IMG/VR virus record: IMGVR_UViG_3300036828_000517
Span: 1 to 36,179 of that record
From: a virus
DNA length: 36,179 bases
Reading direction: 5' to 3' (one strand)
The translations under genes and the position numbers were made by a program. The stretch's first letter is position 1; each line of letters starts with the position of its first letter. Shown piece by piece: positions 29,551-36,179 of the stretch. The notes under the pieces are model-generated. The model ran no database searches. It was not told the origin of the DNA and worked only from the letters and a program-made list of their open reading frames with translations.

Positions 29551-29772
29551 TCAGTGGAAACCTTGGATCCAGCGGCGGGCTTGCAGGGGATCGCCGCTAG
29601 TGGCTATGGCGAGGCCCATCTGCTGGAGGAAGGCATTCATGGGGCGCGTCTCCTCATGCTGACCCATGTCGCTCATCATCGAGGCGATGGCGTTTGTGAC
29701 CTCGCCTCGATCGAGGTACTCGAGGGCGGCGCGTTTGCAGTCGGCTAGGTGCTGTTCTCTCGTTTTGTTCAT
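29551..29772 (-). CDS. conserved small phage protein
   Basis: 73 residues. The pattern M-N-x-T-R-E-x-H-L-x-x-C-K-x-x-A-L-E-Y-x-D-R-G-x-x-x-x-A-x-A-S-M resembles a family I recall in many phages (THL..CK.RALEY.DRGD), with a later GHxxxE-like helix and a C-terminal RRWIQGF close. It is wholly helical; role unknown. The stop overlaps nothing; the start overlaps the preceding gene by 4 bases (29769-29772). Confidence 0.75.
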   Translation of the reverse strand: MNKTREQHLADCKRAALEYLDRGEVTNAIASMMSDMGQHEETRPMNAFLQQMGLAIATSGDPLQARRWIQGFH

Positions 29773-30014
29773 GCCACGCGCTCCGCTGTGAGGATCTCAA
29801 CGCTCTCGACGTCCTGCGTCGCGCCGCGGCGCAATTCCTGGTATTGCTGCCATCGGCGGGCGACGTTCTCGGCGAGCTCACGCCGGCCGGCCCATTCGGT
29901 GACGCTGCGCGCCCCGATATGGGCCACGACGCAGTGCGTGTAGACACGGTGAGTGGTGGTGCGGGTGTGAACCTTCCCGCGGCTGTCGGTCGCTTGATAC
30001 TTGAGCTTGCTCAT
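29769..30014 (-). CDS. first gene of the minus-strand early operon
   Basis: 81 residues; GGAGGAAGAG directly precedes the ATG. A beta-rich start (KYQATDSRGKVHTRTTTHRV) and a helical, Arg/Glu-rich second half (RRELAENVARRWQQYQELRR). It is unrecognised but well supported by translation signals. Upstream lies the 77-bp repeat shared with the late operon, so the two operons may be controlled alike. Confidence 0.7.
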   Translation of the reverse strand: MSKLKYQATDSRGKVHTRTTTHRVYTHCVVAHIGARSVTEWAGRRELAENVARRWQQYQELRRGATQDVESVEILTAERVA

Positions 30015-30060
30015 CTCTTCCTCCGTGGTGGGTGTTCAGTCTACAGCACAACAGAGGTAA

Positions 30061-30137
30061 ACGTCACCCCCCACCCCAATACCTCCCCGTTCCAATCGCC
30101 TGGGAAAAACCCGCCCCGAGCTCGCCACCCCGAATCC
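30061..30137 (-). repeat. 77-bp inverted repeat, right copy
   Basis: Exact reverse complement of window positions 1-77. In this copy it points towards the gene starting at 30014, about 47 bases downstream. Continuing rightwards, bases 30138 onward have no counterpart visible in the window, because the left copy touches the window start. It can be a duplicated promoter-proximal element or a contig-end effect. Confidence 0.9.
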
Positions 30138-30250
30138 ACCCCCGACCCACCAGGCCCCTCTCCTGCAGGAGTTACTATCGTACTCCGCGCCGGCAGTGCA
30201 ACTCCAGCGCGCGGCCAAAACTGCCAAAACTCACCAGCATACCGGTTCTG

Positions 30251-30363
30251 GCTCATAACGTAGCGTCGATAACTGAACGCATGTCCAGCCCGCAACAGAA
30301 CATAGGTTATCGATAACCTGGCGCTAAGACATTGTTATCGCGTCGATGTGTTCAGTTATGAGC
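30251..30363. repeat. palindrome cluster, GTTATCG/CGATAAC boxes
   Basis: The centre is a perfect 16-bp palindrome at 30304-30319 (AGGTTATCGATAACCT). Around it, 30251-30259 pairs with 30355-30363 (GCTCATAAC/GTTATGAGC) and 30269-30278 pairs with 30350-30359 (ATAACTGAAC/GTTCAGTTAT). The CGATAAC box recurs at 30267-30273 and its inverse GTTATCG at 30334-30340. This is the architecture of a multi-site operator or initiator-binding region for a dimeric protein, and could exclude or nest a replication start. Confidence 0.6.
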
Positions 30364-30518
30364 TATGCACCTCATGCATGGCCTCTGGCTTGCGCGTCCA
30401 GGTTGTGTGGTAAGGAACTACCAGGATCTCCCGAACGTCTCTTGGTCGCTGGTGATCGATCGCGGTCCGCCCCGCTGCTCATTTTCCCCAAAAAGTTTTG
30501 ACTCGCATGGGCTGCACG

Positions 30519-30651
30519 TTCCTACCCTCTTCCTACCCCCTTCCAACCACTTCCTACCCCTCAATTCCTACCCCCCCGTTTCCTACCCCCCCTAAAGGGG
30601 AGGGGGTAGGAACCGGGATGGGTGAGGTAGGAATTGGCTGGAAGGTAGGAC
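30519..30651. repeat. iteron-like TTCCTACCC array
   Basis: Five perfect TTCCTACCC copies start at 30519, 30530, 30551, 30565 and 30580, with a degenerate TTCCAACCA at 30541; spacing is 10-15 bases, close to a helical turn. One perfect copy lies inverted at 30604-30612, and two weaker inverted ones near 30626 and 30644. Such same-face arrays are bound by replication initiators or by repressors. They lie immediately downstream of the minus-strand Toprim/ATPase gene. Confidence 0.7.
30580..30612. terminator. strong hairpin inside the iteron array
   Basis: An 11-bp perfect stem (TTCCTACCCCC at 30580-30590 with GGGGGTAGGAA at 30602-30612) around an 11-base loop that can itself pair CCCC with GGGG. 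It lies about 48 bases beyond the stop of the minus-strand ATPase gene and could stop its transcript, although no U-run follows directly. Equally it may be only the inverted iteron arrangement of an origin. Confidence 0.35.
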
Positions 30652-30659
30652 GCGGTCGT

Positions 30660-32492
30660 TCACACCAGGACGAGGTATCTGCGGCGTTTAGATACCGGTC
30701 CCCACTCGTCGATCCGTATCCGGTTACTACGGAACAGACGTTCCATGGCTTGGGCGAGGTCGCGCATGGAGAGTTTGGCTTGGCGCGCTTCGGGTTCGTC
30801 GCAGAACACCCGTGGGGCGTAGTTTTTGCGGCCGGCGGGGTTGTCGGCGACCCAGCGCGACTGCTCGTTGCGCCGGCGCAACACGGTGAGGAACACCTCG
30901 TCGGCCTGGCTGGCGCGGGCGAGCTGGTCGAGCGAGCTGCCGGATCCCTCGGGCAGGAACAGGCCGTCCTTGAAGCGCAGCGTGATGGCGGGCGCTTGTG
31001 GGCCATACTGGTTCTTGCGGAACTCGAGGCTGCGCAGATCGGTGTCGGGTTCGTCGCCGTTGTCGGGTTCGACGCCCTTGAGGTACCAGCGCGCGCGCAC
31101 GGCGTTATGCCAGGCGGTCGACCCGGAGATGCCGGTATTGCTCTTGATGCCTTCGAGGCTGGGGTGGCCGATCAGCAGCACGGCGCCGTTGGCGACGATG
31201 GCGATCTTGCGCAGCAGGGCGATGAACTGCTGCACCTGGGCGCGGTCGTTTTCGATGCCGCCGTAGACGTTGGAGAGGCTGGCAATGGCGATCAGCTTTG
31301 GCCGCAGTTCGGCGGCCGCGGCCAGCAGCTGCGCATAGAACGGCGTCGGCCGCAGCAGCCCGGACCGGTCGGCGGTGGCGAGCAGGCTGTCCTGGCCGGC
31401 CAGGCTCATCAGCCGCAAGCCGCCGGCGTAGAGCTCGGCAAAGGTCGTCGCGTAGTAGCGCACGACCGCCTCCAGCCGCCGGTGCAGCACATCGGGCCCG
31501 TCCTCGCAGTCGATCAACCAGGCCGGCCCCGGTTCCGGCAGCGCTTGCAGCCAGTCGCGGCCGAGCGCGTGCGCGGCGCACAGGTGCAAGGCGATGGTGC
31601 TCTTGCCGGCGGACCCGTGGCCGCTGAACAGCGCCACTTGCTGATTCGGGATGCGGTCGCGGATCGCCCATTCCTGCGCCGGCGCCGGCACCCCGTCGAC
31701 GAACGGCGGCAGCCAGGGCAGTTGCACCGGTTGCGGCGCGTCCCCGGCTGGCCGCCCCAACTTGCCGACCAGCTCCAGCAGCTCCTCGCGCGTGCCGCCG
31801 GCGTCGATCCAGTCCGACACGTCGCCCTTCTCGCGCAGGCCGGGCAGCACCAGGATCAGCACCGAGCGGGCGATCGGCAGAAGCTGCGCCGCCACCTGGT
31901 CGGCGTGCTTCCTCCCAGGCTCATCGTTGTCGGGCAGGATCACCACCGCCCGCTCGCGGAACCAGCCGTTGAGCTCGGGCTTCCACTTGCCGGCGCCGCC
32001 GGCGTTGCAGGTGGCAACAAGGCCGAGCCGGCGCAGGTTGTCGACGTCCTTCTCGCCCTCGGGGATGAATATCGGGACATCGTCGGCATCCGAGGCGACG
32101 AGCTCGGGGAGCCGATAGGGGACATCGGGAACGCCCTTGGTGTCGTACACCCAGGCGCCGTTGCCGCCGGGATCCGGTCGCCGTTGCACGAACTTGTGCC
32201 CCGGCCGCCGCACCACCTGGCGCAGCAGGTGATGCTCGGCGTCCTCGTATGGGTACGCGATCTCCAACGGGGTCGAGCCGTTGCCCTGCTCGGGCGCCAG
32301 GCCGGCGCGCTTGAGCAGGTCGAGCACCCCACCGCCGGCGAGCTCCTGGTGGTCGTAGTAGGTGAGCTTGACGAGGTCGATCGACTTCGATCCGTGTTGG
32401 CCGAATCGCCACTCGGTTTTCGTTTTGTTCGTTGCTTCCCCCCACAGCGCTTGTGCCGCCCGAATCAGATCGCCGCTGTTCGGCTCGAACAT
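30660..32492 (-). CDS. Toprim-RecA-like ATPase replication protein (primase-helicase type)
   Basis: 610 residues from ATG 32492, with AGAGGGG upstream. Order: N-terminal region (residues 25-62, TEWRFGQHGSKSIDL...DHQELAGGGVLDLL) typical of phage/plasmid Toprim proteins but without zinc cysteines; a Toprim domain with IPEGEKD (Glu145) and LPDNDEPG (Asp188/Asp190); a RepA/RecA-like ATPase with Walker A GHGSAGKST at 291-299 and IDCEDG at 328-332; a basic C-terminus. The Walker B position (residues 400-410, LIAIASLSNVYGG) has Ala404 where relatives usually have Asp. It probably unwinds or starts DNA at the adjacent origin candidate. No separate primase fold is visible. Confidence 0.85.
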   Translation of the reverse strand: MFEPNSGDLIRAAQALWGEATNKTKTEWRFGQHGSKSIDLVKLTYYDHQELAGGGVLDLLKRAGLAPEQGNGSTPLEIAYPYEDAEHHLLRQVVRRPGHKFVQRRPDPGGNGAWVYDTKGVPDVPYRLPELVASDADDVPIFIPEGEKDVDNLRRLGLVATCNAGGAGKWKPELNGWFRERAVVILPDNDEPGRKHADQVAAQLLPIARSVLILVLPGLREKGDVSDWIDAGGTREELLELVGKLGRPAGDAPQPVQLPWLPPFVDGVPAPAQEWAIRDRIPNQQVALFSGHGSAGKSTIALHLCAAHALGRDWLQALPEPGPAWLIDCEDGPDVLHRRLEAVVRYYATTFAELYAGGLRLMSLAGQDSLLATADRSGLLRPTPFYAQLLAAAAELRPKLIAIASLSNVYGGIENDRAQVQQFIALLRKIAIVANGAVLLIGHPSLEGIKSNTGISGSTAWHNAVRARWYLKGVEPDNGDEPDTDLRSLEFRKNQYGPQAPAITLRFKDGLFLPEGSGSSLDQLARASQADEVFLTVLRRRNEQSRWVADNPAGRKNYAPRVFCDEPEARQAKLSMRDLAQAMERLFRSNRIRIDEWGPVSKRRRYLVLV

Positions 32493-32507
32493 CACGCGCC
32501 CCTCTGG

Positions 32508-32555
32508 TTAGATCCTTTGGTGGTTGCCAGGGCGGGAGGGGGTGGGTATTGTCAT
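32508..32555 (-). CDS. possible 15-residue leader peptide
   Basis: An ATG at 32555 follows AAGGAGAG at a good distance, and the frame (MTIPTPSRPGNHQRI) stops 15 bases before the replication ATPase start at 32492. It is Pro/Thr-rich and too short to judge. It could couple or modulate translation of the ATPase, together with the hairpin at 32597-32626 upstream, or be fortuitous. Confidence 0.3.
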   Translation of the reverse strand: MTIPTPSRPGNHQRI

Positions 32556-32596
32556 GGCGCTCTCCTTTCGTCGTGGTGGATGAAGGGACCTCTTAG

Positions 32597-32626
32597 ACGG
32601 CCGGTCGCTCACAGCGCGCCGGCCGT
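32597..32626. promoter_or_regulatory. 8-bp inverted repeat (hairpin or operator)
   Basis: ACGGCCGG (32597-32604) and CCGGCCGT (32619-32626) form a perfect stem around a 14-base loop, located in the gap between the divergent ATPase gene (minus) and the fibre-module gene (plus). On the minus strand it would fold in the 5' leader of the ATPase mRNA; on the plus strand it is followed by a short T-run. It may be a terminator or a dimer binding site. Confidence 0.4.
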
Positions 32627-32702
32627 TTCCATGTCCACGACAATCCTGTGACGCTACACCTGCCCTCGCCGATTGCCGATAGGGCGTGTTAGATTTGATC
32701 AC

Positions 32703-33005
32703 ATGACGGCGTTGCGCACCCTGTCGGAACGGCCCGAGTTGCTGGTCGACGATCGCGGCCGGCTATTTCCTGATCCAGCTACCACGACGATTCCCGGCAT
32801 CAGCGGCCCGCTCGGTCGCGGCCGCGTCGTCGCTGCACTGCCCACCAACAAGTCGGGCGCGGTGCAGCTCGAGCCGTGGCGGATGCTGGTGGACGATCGC
32901 GGCGTCGGCCTGGCGGATCCGCAAGGCAACGTCATCGGCCAGGCGGCGATCTGGGTGCACCGATACGTCAGCGCTACTGTCGCAAGGGACACGCGCCGAC
33001 TCTAG
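32703..33005 (+). CDS. hypothetical protein with duplicated LVDDRG motif, fibre module
   Basis: 100 residues from ATG 32703; no clear ribosome site, so the start is less certain. The sequence LVDDRG appears twice (about residues 15 and 59), each followed by L/V and DP, suggesting an internal duplication. Beta-rich, no cysteine or membrane segment. It is the first plus-strand gene before the fibre adaptor. Probably a virion or fibre accessory protein by position. Confidence 0.5.
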   Translation: MTALRTLSERPELLVDDRGRLFPDPATTTIPGISGPLGRGRVVAALPTNKSGAVQLEPWRMLVDDRGVGLADPQGNVIGQAAIWVHRYVSATVARDTRRL

Positions 33006-33007
33006 AC

Positions 33008-33023
33008 TGTCAACAGTGTCAAC
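33008..33023. repeat. short direct repeat TGTCAAC
   Basis: TGTCAAC at 33008-33014 and 33017-33023, nine bases apart (about one helical turn), in the 35-base gap between the first fibre-module gene and the next. On the minus strand this reads GTTGACA twice. It could be an operator or tandem -35 boxes, but no matching -10 box is evident. Confidence 0.25.
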
Positions 33024-33040
33024 GACCGCAAAGGAACAAA

Positions 33041-33358
33041 ATGCCTTTGTCCCGCCGCTACACCCCAGAGAAAGCGCCCGGCGAGTCGTCCGTGTTCGGG
33101 ATGGATTTTTCCTACTTGATCCCGGTCGGCGTCGGCATCTCGAGCGGGGCGCTGGCGATCGCCACCAACACCCAGCCGCCGGTCGCCGCCGATGGCGATT
33201 GGATCAAGGGCACAGTCTCCGTGCACGATCGCACGCTCTACGCTACACTCGGCGGCGGCAAGACCGGCACCGACTACGTGCTGACTTGGACCGCCACCGA
33301 CACCAACGGCAACGTTTGGCCGCGCTCAGTGCAGTGCCTGTGCGCGCCGACCTCATAG
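33041..33358 (+). CDS. fibre-tail adaptor-like protein
   Basis: 105 residues with AAAGGAAC before the ATG. The pattern APGESSVFGMDFSYLIPVGVG, ISSGALAIATNT and TGTDYVLTWTATDTNGNVWPRSVQCL is a small beta-rich module that I recall as a fibre-tail adaptor family in phages of rhizobia and related hosts. It would join the fibre to the tail hub. The order adaptor, coiled-coil protein, fibre supports this. Family assignment is from memory and not database-checked. Confidence 0.65.
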   Translation: MPLSRRYTPEKAPGESSVFGMDFSYLIPVGVGISSGALAIATNTQPPVAADGDWIKGTVSVHDRTLYATLGGGKTGTDYVLTWTATDTNGNVWPRSVQCLCAPTS

Positions 33359-33367
33359 GAGGGTGCG

Positions 33368-33931
33368 ATGGCGCAACCGAATCTGCGCGTGGTTTCTCCC
33401 GCGCCCCAGGCGACGTCGAACTGGCCCGATGCCAACGATGCGCCCGACTTGCTGGCGATCGTCGAGGACCAAGCTGAGACGATCGCCGCGCAGGCGGTGA
33501 TGATCGACCGCTATCAGAGCGTGCTCAACACCGCGCAAATCCAGACCCCGCCCACTGTTGCCATCGGCACCGGCACCGCGTCCGGCACCCCGGCGACGAC
33601 GCTGGCGGTGTCCGGCGTGACCAATCCAATCGTGACCGGCGCGGTCATCACTGGCGCCGGCGTGCCGGCCAGTCCGCCCACCACCATCCTCAGTCAGCAG
33701 ACCGGCACCACCGGCGGGGCCGGCAACTACACCACCAGTGCGCCGACCACGGCGAGCGCGGCGGTGCTGACCTTCACGCCGCCGCCGCCGGCGCCGACCT
33801 GGCCGCCGGCGCAGGATGCGCCGACCTTGACCTTACTGATGCAGGAGCAGACCGCGGTGCTGCGCACGCAGTCGGCGCTGATCCAGCACTATCAGGATGT
33901 GTTGAACACCTCGGGGACGCCGATCGCGTAG
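33368..33931 (+). CDS. duplicated helical protein between adaptor and fibre
   Basis: 187 residues with GGAGGG upstream. Two similar segments, residues about 19-53 (WPDANDAPDLLAIVEDQAET...RYQSVLNT) and 148-180 (WPPAQDAPTLTLLMQEQTAV...HYQDVLNT), each start with Trp-Pro and end near x-Y-Q-x-V-L-N-T, flanking a Thr/Gly-rich beta region. The helices likely trimerise. It may be a hinge or chaperone-like partner of the fibre; function inferred from position. Confidence 0.6.
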   Translation: MAQPNLRVVSPAPQATSNWPDANDAPDLLAIVEDQAETIAAQAVMIDRYQSVLNTAQIQTPPTVAIGTGTASGTPATTLAVSGVTNPIVTGAVITGAGVPASPPTTILSQQTGTTGGAGNYTTSAPTTASAAVLTFTPPPPAPTWPPAQDAPTLTLLMQEQTAVLRTQSALIQHYQDVLNTSGTPIA

Positions 33932-33938
33932 GTGCGCT

Positions 33939-36179
33939 GTGGATGATTTTGTCGTCAACGTCCGACAAATAGGTCAGTACCCGATCGCGACGACGACCGG
34001 GCCCAACGATTTGTTGTTGTTGCAGCAGGGCGGCCTGGCCGGTCCTTACGTCTCGATCACCCCCATCAATCTCGTCGGCACGGCGCTGCGCCAGGAAGGC
34101 ACCCTGCAGCTCAGCCTCGGCGAGGCGATCACCTGGGGCAACGCGGCGTGGTGGAGCGATGGCGCCAGCCTCAACAGCAATGTGCCGGTCAACGTTCCGA
34201 GCCTGAACTCGGTCGGTGATATTTTCGTCGCCGGCCAGGCGCTGGCGACCCAGGTCAACGTCGACCAGCTGTTTGACAGCATCATCAACAACTCGGTGTT
34301 CACGGTTAACGGCCGCAAGGGCAACGTCCAGCTCGAGACGGACGACATCCTGCGCGCTGGCGCGGCGCCGATTCAGGACGCGCATTTCGGCGGCTACTGC
34401 ACCGCCCCAACGGCGTGGGACTTCCGCACCAACTCCGACCAGATCGCCACCACGGCCTTTGTGCAGATGGTGATCGGGCAGCTCGTGTGCGGTGGCTCGC
34501 TGGTCACCAGCTTCAACGGCCGCGGCGGCGCGATCACCTTGACCGTCGACGACGTCAACGCCGCCTATGCGGCGGCGATTGCGCCGGACTGGCCGACCGC
34601 GCCGAGCCCGCCGCTCTATGACGCCAGCGCGCGCATTGCCACGACGATGTTCGTCGACGAATCGGTTCAGGATCTACGCGACCAGCTGCCGGCGTTCATT
34701 TTCAACTTGGTCGCCGGTTTTGACTACGCGCCGATCAACAGCCCGGCCTTCACGGGCGTGCCGACCGCGCCGACCGCCGCGCCGGGCTCGAGCACGGGCC
34801 AGCTGGCGACCACCGCGTTCGTGCACGCGGCGATCGTCGCCTCGACCACGGGCGTGGCCTCGTTCAACACCCGCACGGGTGCGGTGACCCTGACCACGGC
34901 GGACATCACCGGGGCTGGTGGGGCGGTGCTGGTCAGCCCGGTGTTCACCGGCACGCCGCAAGCGCCAACCGCGACCGTGGGCACTGACAGCACCCAGATT
35001 GCCACCACGGCGTTCGTGCAGGCGGCCACGGCGGGGGCCGGCGTATCGAGCTTCAATGGTCGCGGCGGGGCGGTTACGCTCACCACCGCCGACGTGACCG
35101 GCGCTGGCGGGGCCCCCCTGGCCTCACCGACGTTCACGGGTGTACCTGCCGTACCCACGGCGACGGCCGGCACCAACACGACACAGGCCGCGTCCACGGC
35201 GTTCGTCGCGGCGGCAATCGCCGGATTCACCGGTGGGGTGCAGAGCTTCAACGGCCGCACCGGGGCGGTGACCCTGCAGGGCAACGACATTTCGGCGGCG
35301 GGCGGGGCGCTGCTGGTGAGCCCGGCCTTCACGGGTGCCCCCACCGCGCCCACGCCAACGACCGGAACGAACAACACCACCTTGGCCACCACGGCGTTCG
35401 TGGCGGCGGCGATCGGTGCGGGTGGCGGGGTCAACTCGTTCAACGGCCGCGCCGGCACGGTGGTATTCACTGCCGCCGACCTCGCCAGCGTCAACGGCGC
35501 GACCTATCACCAAGCCGACGCTGCGCCCACGTTCCCCAGCAACACCTTCTGGTTCGACAGCCTGAACGGCCAGCTCTACGTCAACTACGTCGATCCGGTA
35601 TCGTCCGCGTCCTCCTGGATCATTGCCAACTCGCAATTAAATCCGCAGCCGCCGCCATTGCTGATCAAGCATCTGTCCGGGCTGACCTTGTCGAACGATA
35701 CGGGGAGCCCGCAGACGACGATCGACATTGCCACCGGAGCCGCCTGCTCCGACGACGACAGCGCGATGATGGTGCTGACGACGGCGTGGACGAAGAACGT
35801 CATCGGCCAGTGGACGGCCGGCAGCGGACTGGGCGGGTTGGATACCGGAGCGATCAACAACATTCTCTGGTATCATGTGTTTCTGATCATGCGCCCCGAC
35901 ACCGGAGCGGTCGATGTGCTGTTCTCATTGAGCCCGACCGCGCCGACCATGCCGGCCAACTACACCAAGAAGCGGCGCATTGGCTCGATCAGGACAGACG
36001 GTTCAGCGCATGTCATAGCGTTCACCCAGCTCGGCGATCAGTTCTTGTGGGGCCTAGATTTGGCCTATGATATCTACAATGGTGGTCAGGTCGCTGCCGC
36101 GCCGGGAGGGCTGGTAACAGCAACAGTCCCGTTGGGGGTCAAAACCCGGGCGATCGTCAATGTTTTCAACAGTACCGGC
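33939..36179 (+). CDS. tail fibre / receptor-binding protein, runs off the window
   Basis: At least 747 residues; the stop codon lies beyond the window. Start is GTG at 33939. A short N-terminal part is followed by a repeat array with period about 60-66 residues: FNGRxGAVTLT (near residues 191, 308, 371, 438 and 501) and SPxFTGxPxxPTxxxGT...ATTAFVxAAI (near 268, 334, 395 and 462). Repeats of this type form the triple-beta shaft of podovirus and lambdoid fibres. The end (WTAGSGLGGLDTG; YHVFLIMRPDTGAVDVLFSL; KRRIGSIRTDG) looks like a globular receptor-binding head. The homologous repeats can recombine and change host range. Confidence 0.85.
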   Translation, partial: MDDFVVNVRQIGQYPIATTTGPNDLLLLQQGGLAGPYVSITPINLVGTALRQEGTLQLSLGEAITWGNAAWWSDGASLNSNVPVNVPSLNSVGDIFVAGQALATQVNVDQLFDSIINNSVFTVNGRKGNVQLETDDILRAGAAPIQDAHFGGYCTAPTAWDFRTNSDQIATTAFVQMVIGQLVCGGSLVTSFNGRGGAITLTVDDVNAAYAAAIAPDWPTAPSPPLYDASARIATTMFVDESVQDLRDQLPAFIFNLVAGFDYAPINSPAFTGVPTAPTAAPGSSTGQLATTAFVHAAIVASTTGVASFNTRTGAVTLTTADITGAGGAVLVSPVFTGTPQAPTATVGTDSTQIATTAFVQAATAGAGVSSFNGRGGAVTLTTADVTGAGGAPLASPTFTGVPAVPTATAGTNTTQAASTAFVAAAIAGFTGGVQSFNGRTGAVTLQGNDISAAGGALLVSPAFTGAPTAPTPTTGTNNTTLATTAFVAAAIGAGGGVNSFNGRAGTVVFTAADLASVNGATYHQADAAPTFPSNTFWFDSLNGQLYVNYVDPVSSASSWIIANSQLNPQPPPLLIKHLSGLTLSNDTGSPQTTIDIATGAACSDDDSAMMVLTTAWTKNVIGQWTAGSGLGGLDTGAINNILWYHVFLIMRPDTGAVDVLFSLSPTAPTMPANYTKKRRIGSIRTDGSAHVIAFTQLGDQFLWGLDLAYDIYNGGQVAAAPGGLVTATVPLGVKTRAIVNVFNSTG

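Larger units (their letters stand above)
30015..30659. other. 645-bp non-coding candidate origin/control region
   Basis: The longest gene-free stretch. From left to right it holds the 77-bp repeat (30061-30137), a CTCCTGCAGGAG palindrome (30160-30171), a GTTATCG/CGATAAC palindrome cluster (30251-30363) and an iteron-like TTCCTACCC array (30519-30651) that ends 9 bases before the stop of the replication ATPase gene. No open frame here has a ribosome site. Iterons plus dyads beside a replication gene are typical of phage origins, but function is inferred. Confidence 0.55.

Noticed and set aside
30519-30651. CRISPR array
   Set aside because: Repeats are 9 bases with 1-6 base gaps, partly inverted, with no spacers of constant length and no cas genes.
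30498-32651. Plus-strand frame of 717 codons opposite the replication ATPase
   Set aside because: The minus strand has Toprim and Walker motifs; the plus frame has no domain and starts in the iteron array.
1-36179. Integrase, tRNA gene or attachment site
   Set aside because: No tyrosine or serine recombinase motifs and no cloverleaf with a T-loop box were found, so lysogeny cannot be argued.
36170-36179. Circular joining of the window ends
   Set aside because: The fibre frame would continue across the join into the 77-bp repeat and stop after about 28 codons of unlikely composition, so the ends are probably not adjacent in the real genome.

Overview
The window reads as a GC-rich double-stranded DNA bacteriophage genome, or most of one. 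It has a large terminase, portal, scaffold-like protein, HK97-type capsid candidate, head-tail adaptor and tail-hub-like protein, very large low-complexity internal virion candidates and a repeat-built tail fibre. No tail tube, sheath, tape measure or baseplate gene is recognisable, so a short-tailed (podovirus-like) particle is the best guess. High GC, frequent GTG starts and resemblance of several small proteins and the fibre to families I associate with rhizobial (Hyphomicrobiales) phages suggest an alphaproteobacterial host; this is inference. I see no integrase, tRNA gene, CRISPR array, RNA polymerase or DNA polymerase.

Layout. (1) 91-20283, plus strand: late packaging/virion operon, nearly gapless, with stops and starts often overlapping (TAATG, TGATG, GTGA). 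It runs from two small genes and the terminase through portal, an Acb2/Tad1-like nucleotide-sponge candidate, scaffold, capsid, Ig-like protein, adaptor and tail hub, then a run of very small arginine-rich peptides with an embedded VRR-NUC nuclease, then large internal virion proteins, and ends in three genes that overlap in three frames. (2) 20246-23800, minus strand: early recombination operon (YqaJ/lambda-type exonuclease, Erf annealing protein, small genes) behind a good sigma70-like promoter. (3) 23873-25640, plus strand: helix-turn-helix regulator and a two-domain amidase endolysin. (4) 25582-30014, minus strand: small early genes, mostly of unknown function. (5) 30015-30659: non-coding region with palindromes and a TTCCTACCC iteron-like array, the best candidate replication origin or control region. 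(6) 30660-32492, minus strand: Toprim/RecA-like ATPase replication protein. (7) 32703-36179, plus strand: tail-fibre module; the fibre gene runs off the window end.

How it works together. The phage appears to encode origin recognition/unwinding and its own recombination pair (exonuclease plus annealase), and to borrow the host polymerase. The late operon builds and fills the head. Strongly basic micro-proteins made beside the tail-hub and internal virion genes may condense or accompany the packaged DNA. The amidase lyses the cell, and a predicted cyclic-nucleotide sponge may blunt CBASS or Thoeris defence.

Most unusual points: (a) two copies (20757-20870 and 27509-27620) of what looks like an undescribed structured RNA with a conserved core, compensatory stem changes and a loop-loop pseudoknot; (b) seven tiny Arg-rich genes; (c) the iteron/palindrome region; (d) a perfect 77-bp sequence found upstream of both the late operon and the 30014 operon, which may be a shared control region or an assembly-graph artefact.
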